From positions 1-64,000 of the forward strand of contig JPHH03000014.1 in NCBI GenBank assembly GCA_000750105.3: a stretch of DNA of 64,000 nt. The letters run 5' to 3'. The notes beneath the pieces are model-generated. The model was not told where the DNA came from and searched no databases. It saw only the letters and a program-made list of their open reading frames with translations. Position 1 is the first letter of the stretch; each line of letters begins with the position of its first letter. A program made the translations under genes and the position numbers. Source of the stretch: Tolypocladium sp. Sup5 PDA-1. Lineage: Eukaryota > Ascomycota > Sordariomycetes > Hypocreales > Ophiocordycipitaceae. Positions 54,901-64,000 of the stretch are shown here, piece after piece.

Positions 54901-56333
54901 TCTGACAAGCTGAAGGTCTCCTGCGAGCAAGTTACCACAAACTACCGCAAGGGTAGGAGAGCCATCATCCGCAGACAAGACACGATATCTCTTCCTCTCA
55001 CCAAACCTGAGGTGGAGGTTAATTTACATTGGTCCTCCTTTTGGCCCTCTCATACTCGCCAATGAAGCACTGGCCAAGGTGGCCATGAACACGCCAGGAA
55101 GCCTCTGTATTTGTCTTTAGAAGCCAATCCTCTTCTGAGAATGGGAAATGCCTTCTGCGACCTGCAAGTATGCTTCTACGCCAGCACAAGACCAGCTTCG
55201 AACGTTCATCTATGTACCCGAAGCCCACTCGAATCCATGAACGACGTTGTGAGCGGCAGCCGCTCTCCCGACGCTTTGCTCCGGCTCTCCGCCGCTGAAT
55301 TACTCTTCTCGCCTGCCTGGCCAATCTGTATGCTACTCATGTTCTCGCAGTCTCGCAAGGGCACACTTCACTTGCTTTATGGACCATAAGAGTGCTACTA
55401 TTCAACAATTCGCGCGATCCTCAAGTAGCGGTTAATTGAGGAACTCTGTTGTCGCACAATTGACTCTGTATAAATCGCCATGAAGACTACGGTGAGGGGC
55501 TTATGCGACATGATGGTGAGTACATCGCCATGGCGCGTAGCCCCTGCGGCCTGGAGGTTTACGGCTAAATCATGGAACGAAAGTATGTAACGGGAATGGA
55601 CTTGGCCTGTCTGAGGGCATATGTACGGACTACCTAATATCTCCTTGATCAGACCACAGGGTACTAGTCCCTTGATGTCGTCTCAAATTAAATGGCAGCT
55701 CGCACCTCCGACACCTGCCACCATGCTGAATCGACCGATTGTTTGCGTGCGAGCCGAACCAAGAGCTGTACGACGTCAGCCCCTTATCGCGGTACCACTC
55801 ACCGTCCGATGGCCAGGAACATGGCGCCTGCACAGCCCTCTACGAGTACGCGCAGCGCGTCGCACAAGGTCCACCATAACGACTTAAACGCCGTGCATAT
55901 TGCCATGCGGGCGGGTTATATATAGATGTAAGCGCCTGCAGCGTGCGCGCGCGTGTGGACGTGCGACTCGGCAGTTGCGCTGACATCTGACGTGGCCATC
56001 AGATCTCCGGGACACCAACGCGAGGGGTCAGCGGCTCTCGTGGAGGGATGCCGTGTTCGACCCTGCCTGTGGTTGACTCGTCGTGGGTTTGTGAACGACA
56101 GGCATCCCAGAGAAGGGGGCTCGACGAGATGAAGATGAGAAAATCGTATTCTAAGAGTCTGTACCATAGGTATATACTTGAAGAGAAAACAGACAAGAAA
56201 GAGGAAAGAAGAAATAGAAAGAAACAAATTAACAACCTTTGCAGGTAGACGTCTTTCGCGATGGTCTAAAAAGAAATCGCCTGCCAACTCCATGAGAAAA
56301 CGCAACGGTCAATGCCATGCTGCCCAAGAAACA
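51919..56333. other. Gene-poor region (4.4 kb)
   Basis: The largest spacer in the window. Open frames on both strands are short, with Arg/Ser-rich chance-like composition, and I could not join any into a credible domain. The stretch 56140-56250 is A-rich (GAAAGAAAGAAAC-like). Possible contents are non-coding RNA or decayed sequence; nothing was positively identified. Confidence 0.5.
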
Positions 56334-57781
56334 TCAGCACCCCCTCAGTCGGTACATCGGATCCAGCTCCGCCCCGATGCTGCTGTCCAGGACAAACAGC
56401 CCATCTTGCCGCGCGGCGGCCGCCGCAAGCAATGCCCTCGGGACCCTTGCGCCAGCAGCCATTGGGGGCGGCGAGGGCGAGGGCGACGACGACGACGACG
56501 ACAGCGACAGCGACGACAAGTCACCGCCCCTCGGCGGTGGCGCGGCCACGAACGCACCAGCGGGCAGCGCGGGGGACATCTGGTTGCAACGAAGAGCTCA
56601 AACGGTCAGGAACTGAAACACCTGGCTGCTGCAGAGGAGGTGGCCCGGGGGGACGGCCGTGAGCTGACTCACAAACGGGGATATCCTCTCATGGATCTCG
56701 TTGCGCATCCGCGCGGCGCGCTCGCGCTCCTCGACGTCCCAGCGCACGGCGATGAGCGCCGGCGCGTCGAGCACCCACTGCCGGATGTCCGTCGACAGCG
56801 CGCGGTACCCGGGGGCGCTGGCGCTGGCGAACTTGCACATCTCCCCGTGGGTGGCCTCGACGCCGTAGTAGGTCACGCCGGGGAGCTGCGGGCTGGCCGA
56901 GTTGGCGTCGACGACGAGGATCCTGAGCAGTGCGTTAACGAGAAGCCCATGTGAGAAGAAGTGCCTAAGAGCAGCACGTACTTGGTGCCTTTAATGTCCG
57001 TCTTGTGGTTCTCGTGCGCCATGTGGATGCGGAAGCGCTGGTAAATGTCGAGGAAGTGGTTGTTGATGTTGGACAGCGTCTCGTTGTCCTTCTTGAGCGT
57101 CTTGAGCAGCACCGACTCGGACTCGAAGAACTTCTTGGGCATGATGGCGTCCGACATGCCCTGCAGCACCAGCCCCCACGTCGCCACGTCCGACCCCGTG
57201 TGCGGCGTGCCGAGGAACATCATGCCAAAGGTCGACACGTAGATAGAGCGGTAGTCCTCGTGATGCGTCATCCGCAGGTCGTTGGAGTACAGCAGCGCCC
57301 GCTTCGCCAGGATGCCCCCTAGGCTGTGGCACACCCAGATGATGGGGTTCTTGAACGTCCCCTCGCTCTTGCGGAACAGCGTCATGCTCGTCACCAGCGT
57401 CTGCGCGTGCTGGTGGATGAAGTTGTCGCTCGCGCTGCGGTCGTTCTTCCGGGAGTAGACGTCGGCATTGTACCCGTACACCAGGATGTTGGCCTTGGCA
57501 CCCTTGAGACTCGCGGGGAGGAGATCGAGCGGCCAGAAGACGCCGTTGCTAGCGGTCCACGTCTTGTCCGGAGAGCCGTTGAGACCGTGGACGAGGACAA
57601 TGTCGACCTCGGCCTCGGGGTGAGTATACACGGCAGTGGTCTCGTACCGAGAGATAGATCGGTTCACTGACCCCTGATGAGAAAATGTTGATTAGTATTT
57701 GGAATCCCATGACAGATGTGGCTTGCTCCGCTTGGCGGGACGAGCAGTGTGTGCGGGAAGTGGGCGGTGGCTTACCATCAT
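56334..57781 (-). CDS. SERAC1/PGAP1-like alpha/beta-hydrolase
   Basis: Four exons: 57781-57776, 57673-56982, 56922-56673 and 56579-56334 (introns 102, 59 and 93 nt). The product is 397 residues. Exon 1 is only ATGATG. The hydrolase core has VDIVLVHGLNGSPDKTW (oxyanion His-Gly about 31-32), ILVYGYNADV and the nucleophile elbow VCHSLGG (S about 119), then FLGTPHTGSD. Exon 3 carries the likely catalytic His in VEATHGEMCKF. This family includes SERAC1-like lipases and the N-terminal hydrolase domains of fungal NLR and ankyrin proteins, but here there is no NOD or repeat domain. The last exon is Ser-rich (from a GAC/GTC microsatellite) and its use is the least certain part. Confidence 0.82.
56484..56519. 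repeat. GAC/GTC trinucleotide microsatellite
   Basis: A run of GAC with AGC interruptions on the plus strand. Read on the minus strand it encodes the poly-Ser tract of the hydrolase's last exon. Length change in whole codons would be tolerated. Confidence 0.85.
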
Positions 57782-59232
57782 GTGTAATAAACAAGGAAAT
57801 GGATATATATAACAGTCGAGTATCACAAATGGATTGTATGGCAGATCAAGTGCTCACAAGTCAGGATATCTCGTGTCTTTGTATCTTGATTGTTCTGTTT
57901 CTAGAAGCCAGTGGTTTGCGCGGAGATTCATGCCTTTATAGACATGAAATGTCGCCCTCCATTATACCGAACGTCTCCCAAGTAGACTCGGCGCCTACCA
58001 CAACTCGCATACTCACATGTCGGTCGGTGATGGATGGTGGCACGGCAGGGGATAAGAGTCGGATTCGCAACCACACACCAGACTGGGGGCAAACAGCCAT
58101 CACAAACTGCAGAGATTGAATCTGGCGTATGGCTTCGAGCGTGTGCGACATCCGCCCATACTGACGGCTTGGACTCGCCCTACTTGACCAAGAATAGATT
58201 GGTGGATGCCACAAGATGGGGCGTAGCTCAGCGAGAGCCATCAGGCACGGACCAACCGGCGGTATAGCTCGGTAGCGCCCGTGCTGCCTATTGCCGAGGC
58301 GGACGCAAGCGCATCGGCCGCCGAAGCGTTTTGCGAACCCTGAGACCGCCCATGACAGTGAAATGTGCTGAAAGGGGCAAGGTTCTCGTGTCTTCTTCGT
58401 CCTCTAGAAGCCGCGATATGGAGTCGGTGATAGCCTTGGCGCCGGCGGCGGGTGGCTTGGACCCGTCTACGGCCGGGGCCAACTCAAAACAGAACAAGGC
58501 CTGACATATGACAAGTGCCGGCTGCGGGCCTCCTGTCACGTCTGTCGAGAGTCGTATTGAAGACGGCACAGCATCGCCAGAATGTCGCAAGCGATGACGA
58601 ATTGTGCAGCGCTATTGGCCGACGGCCTGTTGTGGAACCAATGCAGACTGAGGCTCGACGGGGGGCGATTGGGTCGAGTGCCTGATCATTCACGAGCCCC
58701 AAGGTGAGCGACAAGCCGACGTGATTGGTCGTCGCGGCGCCTCTTTCGGCGTTTGGGGGTGCAGGGGCGAAAGCTTCACAGTCGCATTGTCGTAACTTTC
58801 CAACACCACCAAGTGCGGTGTGTCCCACCCCATCGCCCATTTCAGAGTGCCGTGTGAGGCACCTGGTGACGATGCCCTGCTTTGGCCCTGCTCGCTTCGC
58901 GAGTCAACGGCTCAAGACTGACGGTTGACTCATCCAGTTGCCGCCGGTAGCCCTGTATCAAATGCAACGTCGATGCGGAGAACACCCATACGGCTCCGAC
59001 AGCCGTAGAGCCCGGTGATGGCATTCGGTGGATGCATCGCCCGGTGCGTTTTTTGCGTCGTGGTGTAGCCGCCGACTTTCGCCTCAATGTGTCTCGGCCG
59101 TTAAACAGACGGGACACGGCGGCGCCTAGCTATCTGGTGGCTGTCGCTTGTCTGTGAGCTTCAAGCTGTACCACGGGGCGCCTCGTGAACGAAGTCACAC
59201 AATGGTACGGCATTTGCCAGGTCGATAAAAGG
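57782..59232. other. Intergenic (1.45 kb)
   Basis: Between two minus-strand genes. A TATATATA-like stretch on the minus strand lies at about 57803-57811, only about 25 bp upstream of the hydrolase ATG. No coding sequence or credible tRNA was seen. Confidence 0.5.
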
Positions 59233-60165
59233 TTAATCTCTCGGTGCAAGCATGACGACATACTCCCTCGTGCTGTTTCCAAACTGGATCATGTCCTTGT
59301 CCCTGAGCTCGAGGTAGCGGCTGTCGGGGACCTTGTCATGGTTGAGGATGGTTCCGTTGGCGCTCTCGAGGTCGAGCAAGTAGGGCTTTACCCGTCCAAT
59401 CTTGTCGCCAAACTCGTTCCTCTTCTCCGTGTAGCGGAATTGGATAACGGCGTGCTGCTTGCTGATGCTCGGATGCTCGGCCAGCAAGTCGACCACAACC
59501 GCATCTCTGCCGACGAGCCAGCAGGTCTTGGGATTGAGGTCGACCGTGTCCACAATGTCGGCGCCCTTGAACACATAAAGTTTCCACTGATCCCGTGGCG
59601 ACGGCTTACGTGCCTCGGATGGCTCGTGATACTTCAGTGCAATGGACGTCCCGTCGGCCTGTGCCACCGAGTTGGACGCAGCTGCCAAAACGCCCGTGGC
59701 TCCCCAATTCGGCTTCTCCTTTGGCTTTTCAGGCTCCTCGCCATTGTTGACGGCGAACGAGTCTTGCTGGGACGGCAGCGGGCCTCGATGCTTCAACACG
59801 CTCTTCCGCTCCCTCTTCGAGCCGTCGTCGTGGCCGGAACCATCGTCTGAATGACGTCTTCGGCGGCGGGCTTCTCTGTCTCCGCGAGAGCGTCTTCGCC
59901 TCCGATCAGGGTCACTGCTCCGATCCCCGCCTCGGTCGCGGTCGCGGTCGCGATCTCTGTCTCGGTGTCGATGGCTGCGTGATCGGTCTGCAGAATCCGG
60001 GGTACGGGAACGCTGTCTCTCTCGCGACCTGCGCCGGTCACGGCTGCCGCGGTCCGAAGCTTCCCGCCGGTCGCTTCGGTTGTCTCCGTCTCGACGTTTG
60101 GGGTCGTCGTCGTCCGCCTCCCACCGCCTGCTGGGTCGGGCGTCGTAGGGCTCAGTTGGCGCCAT
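59233..60165 (-). CDS. FHA-domain protein, Pml1/SNIP1-like (RES splicing complex)
   Basis: Single exon, 310 residues, from the ATG at 60165 (AAGATGGCG); the frame upstream opens only from a TTG. Residues 15-130 are rich in Arg, Asp and Ser, including RD and RS repeats (DNA near 59936-59965 is a short tandem repeat). The C-terminal FHA domain has WLVGRDAVVVD, HPSISKQHAVIQF, and YLLDLESANGTILN, the usual phosphothreonine-binding loops. This layout matches SNIP1 of animals and Pml1 of yeast, a subunit of the RES complex that helps spliceosome activation and retains unspliced RNA in the nucleus. The longer RS/RD tail resembles SNIP1 more than yeast Pml1. Confidence 0.93.
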   Translation of the reverse strand: MAPTEPYDARPSRRWEADDDDPKRRDGDNRSDRREASDRGSRDRRRSRERQRSRTPDSADRSRSHRHRDRDRDRDRDRGGDRSSDPDRRRRRSRGDREARRRRRHSDDGSGHDDGSKRERKSVLKHRGPLPSQQDSFAVNNGEEPEKPKEKPNWGATGVLAAASNSVAQADGTSIALKYHEPSEARKPSPRDQWKLYVFKGADIVDTVDLNPKTCWLVGRDAVVVDLLAEHPSISKQHAVIQFRYTEKRNEFGDKIGRVKPYLLDLESANGTILNHDKVPDSRYLELRDKDMIQFGNSTREYVVMLAPRD

Positions 60166-60898
60166 CTTCGGTCGCTTGCGAGTGCTGTTGTCTCCAATGC
60201 AATGCCTCTTCACGTGGAACAGCAGGATCCCTGGGCCTATCGCTGATAGTCTGCGGTCCTTGGAATCGCAGCTGCGGTGAGGCAAGCTCTCGTGTCTGCA
60301 AGGAGAGAAATTTGGCGAATGCGGAGTGGAGACGCAAGGACCACCTTGTCTCCATCCACTGGATCCAGCTCCACCGTGCTGTTTGGCTGTCTCCGCCTGG
60401 AGACCGCTATCAGATGGCTATTTACAGGGGCCAGTCAGCGACAGCCGCTCCCGCAGCAACTTGGAAACGGTCCGTCGTGACATCGGGTCCATGGCAAGCT
60501 AGAAGACGCATGGAACATTCGTCAGGCACTCTCGGGGACCATTGTCGCGAGAAGGATAGATCCTTTTCACGTGAATGCAGAATACCTTAGTCTTTGGTGG
60601 TTGGCAAATTCGATCATATTAACTTTAGCCAGATTCAGCAATTCTTGAGACGGAAGTCCGCGAACCTCGGCTTCAATCTCACCGATCTTGATGCTTGTGG
60701 ATGACGGCATCATCGAGTCGCACCGAGAATTCTTTTGTTCACATATGACGCATGGATACGGCCTTCACATCTTACAGTTCAAGCGTGCGCTCAATAGCCC
60801 GAAAGCCCCAGTATGCCCCTTGCTGTCTGTCGAGACTGGAGGCAAACAAGCCCGATTCGACCCAGTCGGCAAAACGACATGGACTCACTTCCCCAGTC
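60166..60898. other. Intergenic
   Basis: Upstream of the FHA gene and 3' of the next minus-strand gene. Nothing was recognised. Confidence 0.45.
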
Positions 60899-61528
60899 TC
60901 ATTGCCGATAGGCAAATACCTCTCCGACAACCTCTCCATTGCCATCTCCCCGTCTCCTTCGCCGCACTGTCATCTGCGCATTGCCGTTCCCTCGCCGCAC
61001 CTCGTCTCCAGACTCAGCATCCCCAGGGACCAACATCAGCATGCCCCCGTCCTTGCCCAGCGCGACCCTACGACTCTTGTCCTTCACAAAAACGTACAAG
61101 AAAGGTATGTCGCTCCCCTTCATGACTCGCCCATGAGCGCGCCCTTCGATAAAATCCTTGATCAAGTTTCTGCCCTCGAGTGTCCAAAAGTCCCTGAAAT
61201 CTTCCGGCTGCGAAAAGGCCCCAACGGCGGCTTCAAAATCCTCCATGCCCGCCATGCCATTGAGCACCGGGCTCAGGAAGTTGATAAAGGAGCCCAGGAA
61301 CTCGTCGTGGCTATGCTCCCTGCGGTCGTTTGGCGGAGGAGGCGATGCCATAGTATGCATCAAGGTAACTAAGCGTTCTTGCTCGGCCGGAGGCGGCACC
61401 TTGGCTTGATAGGCGAGGGTCAAGAGCGAGACGAGCGGCGTGATGGACGACATGTCAGACAGAGGTTCGGAAATGCTGCCGATGGTGTCCACCAAGACGC
61501 CCTCGTCTAATATTGCCGAAGGCGACAT
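60899..61528 (-). CDS. Hypothetical protein
   Basis: Single exon, 209 residues from ATG at 61528. No recognised domain. The middle (DEFLGSFINFLSPVLNGMAG, FRDFWTLEGRNLIKDFIEG) has amphipathic-helix spacing and a globular composition, unlike chance antisense. The C terminus is Gly/Arg-rich with an RRRRRG cluster. An overlapping plus-strand frame (60752-61372) is less protein-like. Splicing at the 3' end cannot be excluded. Confidence 0.5.
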   Translation of the reverse strand: MSPSAILDEGVLVDTIGSISEPLSDMSSITPLVSLLTLAYQAKVPPPAEQERLVTLMHTMASPPPPNDRREHSHDEFLGSFINFLSPVLNGMAGMEDFEAAVGAFSQPEDFRDFWTLEGRNLIKDFIEGRAHGRVMKGSDIPFLYVFVKDKSRRVALGKDGGMLMLVPGDAESGDEVRRGNGNAQMTVRRRRRGDGNGEVVGEVFAYRQ

Positions 61529-62147
61529 GATGCCACAAGCAGCAACCTGGTTGTCGGTTCGTAGTCGAGGTACGATTGGCTAGCAATTTTGGTCCAGGAC
61601 TCCAGAGAGCACTCAAAGTCGCAAACCGTCAAGTCTGAGAGATGCTTTATCATGAATGACACTGTCAGCTGGGGGGCCGTTGCACCATCTTATTTGGGCA
61701 CAGCGTGCTGGCTGGCCCTGTTACACGACACAAGCTAGCGGCCCTATGACAGCATCGACCCCGTCATCCGGTCACGATGCTGGCTGAAAGATCGTGGGGA
61801 GTTGACAGGTTGGAGTCCAGACCCTGGCAAACGGCCGAATTGCGCCACATTGCAGGGAACCCTTGCCTTGATGTTGGCAATGACCTCACTGAATTTCGAC
61901 CAGTGGCGGGGTCTCCAAATTCGAGATGTCACCAACAAGCTCCGCCAAGATGATTTGCAACCAGTCCTGTTGATCATCACCACCAAGAGTTGGCTCCAAG
62001 ATGCGGATGCGAGGTTATCTTGCCGTGCCAGCCACGCCAGCCACGCCCGCAATCCCTGCACATGACTCATCCTGGACCTCGGCGCAAGATTGCTGTCATT
62101 GTATACAGGTAGATTGGGACAACAGCCTCAGATTTCGTAGTTGCGAC
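61529..62147. other. Intergenic
   Basis: 619 bp between minus-strand genes. Short frames only. Nothing was recognised. Confidence 0.45.
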
Positions 62148-62947
62148 CTATCGGCCCTCGCCGCTTATTCGCACAACCTCTCGAACCGCCTCGTCTACTC
62201 CCTTGACGATCGCCGTCGGCCAGATCCCCATCGCGCCGCCCAGGCCATCAATCCAGCCCAGCCCGCCGCGATCTACCCACGCGCTCTTCAGACCAGCAGC
62301 GACAGCCCCCGCGACATCAAACGGATTCGAGCTGATCAGCCAGACCCTCCCCAAATCGTGTCCCAGCCCTGCCGTCTCAGCCATGTGTTGATACGTGCGC
62401 GGGTCCGGCTTGAACACCTTGAGCGGGTCGACGCTCACAACCTTGGAGACGGGCAGCACGGCGCTGGCCTGCGAGAGCGAGGGCGACGTCGTGAGCGAGG
62501 AGGTGATCATAGAGACGGTGCCGTTGGAGAAGATGTACGGGTCGAGGGACGGCGTCTTCGCCAGCACGGCGAGTGCCTCACCGACTTCGGGAAACGTGTC
62601 CAGGCCGTTGTACGCATTCATGACTCGATCCTCCTGCTCTGGGGACAGCTCGACGCCAGCCTTGGCGGTCGCCTGGCGGAATGACCACCGTGTCAGGTCG
62701 CTGAATGGGCGATACCTCCCTCGACGGTGTTATTCATGTAAGAAGCCCTGTCCAGTCTGCTGCTACCGGCGTGCGACTCACCCATGCTGTTGATGCGCCA
62801 CGTATACTCGAGCTGGTACCGTCTCGCCTCTGCGGCGATGGTCTTTGCTTTGTCGTCTCCATAGAGCCCTGCCAGCTCCCGCGCAATGGATTCGGTGGAG
62901 AGCAGCGTCCCGTACAGGTCAATAGCAATGACAATTTTCGGTGCCAT
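62148..62947 (-). CDS. HAD-superfamily hydrolase, haloacid dehalogenase type II-like
   Basis: Two exons, 62947-62782 and 62719-62148, with a 62-nt intron (GTGAGT donor, acceptor CGAG). The product is 245 residues. The join restores YRPFSDLTRWSFRQAT, typical of the family's cap. HAD motif I is AIDLYGTLLS with the nucleophile D10, motif II is FSNGT, motif III is the Lys in PLKVFKPDP, and motif IV is ISSNPFDVAGA. Type II haloacid dehalogenases hydrolyse L-2-haloacids through an Asp ester, but many fungal members have unknown substrates. It is divergently arranged with the HNH gene, 364 bp apart. Confidence 0.9.
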
Positions 62948-63311
62948 GGCTGTGGATCGGGTCATGTTGGGTGACTCAGCTCGGTGAAGCTTGGGGCGGG
63001 GCGATTGAAATATCGAACGTCGACACAATTCTGCCGTATTCTACGGGAGAAGAGAGTATGCGATTGCAGTCCGTAGACCTCGGGTGTTGCGTAGCAATAT
63101 ATATGGCACGTAGAATCAATTGCCGTTCCGTCATCACCCCTCGGCGATCTCACTCGCACATTCAGGCCCACACCCACCTCGATGCTGCTGTGACGGGTCG
63201 AACCATCCAATCACGGCACGGACCCAGCCGGCAGTCGGTCACCAGCTTTCCATCCATCCGCCCGGTGCCACTCGCACACGCACTCCAGGTCCATTAGCCC
63301 AGTTGAGAGAA
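62948..63311. other. Divergent promoter between HAD and HNH genes
   Basis: 364 bp head-to-head region. ATATATATGGC at about 63094-63104 is AT-rich and may serve as a TATA-like element. No coding sequence was seen. Confidence 0.45.
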
Positions 63312-64000
63312 TGTCACTCGAGGAGAGCCCGAATTACGCCCTCTTCCGCGACTGCCTCGCCACGACGCTGCTGCGCCCACAGGCCCCGACCTCTCCGGAC
63401 TCGAAACGGCGGAGGCGGGTCAAAGCGGAGAACACTCGGGCTCGGGCTCGGCAGCTCCCCGGAGCGGAGGCGGACCCGCAGCGGGATGCTGAAGAGCTGG
63501 CCGAGTTCATCGACTATCTGGCCAGCAGCATCTTTGAGAGCTTGCCGGAAGAGCTGAGGGACCTCGACTACCGGTCATGGAGGGAATCAGAACGACTGCA
63601 GGCGCAATTTGCGCTGCCGTTAACAGAAGCGAGCACGTCCACGTTTGATCTCCCACCGTCCATCCCCGAGACACTCATCACGTACAATCTCGTCTCCCCA
63701 GACCCCACGCTCGACTCTCCGCTGCCGCCTACCACGGAGGCGTTCCTCGACCCCATTCTGACAGCCTATCTAGAGGCCGCCACGATGCCACCCCCGGCCA
63801 CGCCGTCGACTCGCACCGAGACCTGTGAGATCTGCGAGCGCTCCTGGGTCTCGCTGTCGTACCACCACCTCATCCCGCGCTTCGTGCACGACAAGGCCGT
63901 CAAGCGCGGGTGGCACCGCAAGGAGGACCTGCAAAACGTCGCCTGGCTGTGCGGCGCGTGCCACCGCTTCGTGCACCACTTCAAGAACCACGAGGAGCTG
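63312..64000 (+). CDS. HNH-domain protein (3' partial)
   Basis: Open from the ATG at 63312 to the window edge, at least 229 residues. Residues 30-50 are a basic cluster (SKRRRRVK), a likely nuclear signal. Then comes a polar, Pro-rich region and an HNH-type zinc-binding domain starting near residue 170: CEICERSW, YHHLIPRFVHDKAVKRGW, LCGACHRFVHHF. The two CxxC pairs and the HHLIPR and CHRFVHH motifs are those of HNH endonuclease-like proteins that are common and uncharacterised in moulds. It is a different family from the secreted nuclease at 34.7 kb. The end of the gene lies beyond the window. Confidence 0.88.

Noticed and set aside
58215..58320. tRNA-like A-box sequence (TAGCTCGGTAGC)
   Set aside because: No matching B box, T arm or acceptor stem could be paired.
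1..64000. Secondary-metabolite cluster or CRISPR array
   Set aside because: No synthase core gene is present, and the tandem repeats found are coding or minisatellite, without spaced palindromic units.

Overview
The window is nuclear DNA of a filamentous ascomycete, most likely a Sordariomycete (Hypocreales is my best guess, not proven). Most genes carry one or a few short introns of 47-96 nt with GTRNGT-like donors, CTAAC/CTGAC-like branch sites and YAG acceptors. The gene complement is also typical of mould genomes: CFEM-like and Crh-type GPI cell-wall proteins, a DUF6594 protein, F-box/ankyrin proteins, a GPR1/FUN34/YaaH transporter, Ubp2, and a mitochondrial GatB. I rebuilt exon joins by hand; every join given keeps the reading frame. 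I found no convincing tRNA, rRNA, CRISPR array or intact transposon.

Layout. 1-18 kb: the 3' part of a repeat-rich GPI protein (open on the left edge), DUF6594 membrane protein (-), mitochondrial GatB (+), a single-pass membrane protein (+), a LEA-like mitochondrial protein (+), an acetate-transporter-family protein (-), a mitochondrial J-protein (+), a 637-residue multi-pass membrane protein with Cys-rich ectodomain (-), and methylglutaconyl-CoA hydratase (+). 18-27 kb: Ubp2 deubiquitinase (-) and, divergently, a 1000-residue hydantoinase/DUF917 fusion (+). 27-34 kb: an accessory-looking stretch with AT-rich, internally duplicated non-coding DNA followed by two tandem F-box/ankyrin genes (+). 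34-39 kb: a run of secreted or wall proteins (HNH-type nuclease, Crh-like GH16 transglycosidase, a 10-Cys GPI protein), all (+).

39-63 kb: eight consecutive minus-strand genes with wide spacers: a Sec7/PH Arf-GEF, a DUF4863 protein, a membrane-anchored alpha/beta-hydrolase, an aldo-keto reductase, a SERAC1-like hydrolase, an FHA protein of the RES splicing complex (Pml1/SNIP1), a hypothetical protein and a HAD hydrolase. At the right edge an HNH-domain protein runs out of the window on the plus strand.

Functional themes: mitochondrial housekeeping (GatB, J-protein, LEA, AUH), wall and surface proteins, ubiquitin control (Ubp2, F-box proteins) and secreted nuclease activity. There is no polyketide, peptide-synthetase or terpene biosynthetic core gene, so this is not a secondary-metabolite cluster. 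The most unusual items are the 21-residue four-Cys tandem repeat at the left edge, the multi-pass protein whose ectodomain, membrane bundle and tail fall on separate exons, the duplicated block upstream of the F-box/ankyrin pair, and a possible unlisted small two-exon gene at 16.4 kb.
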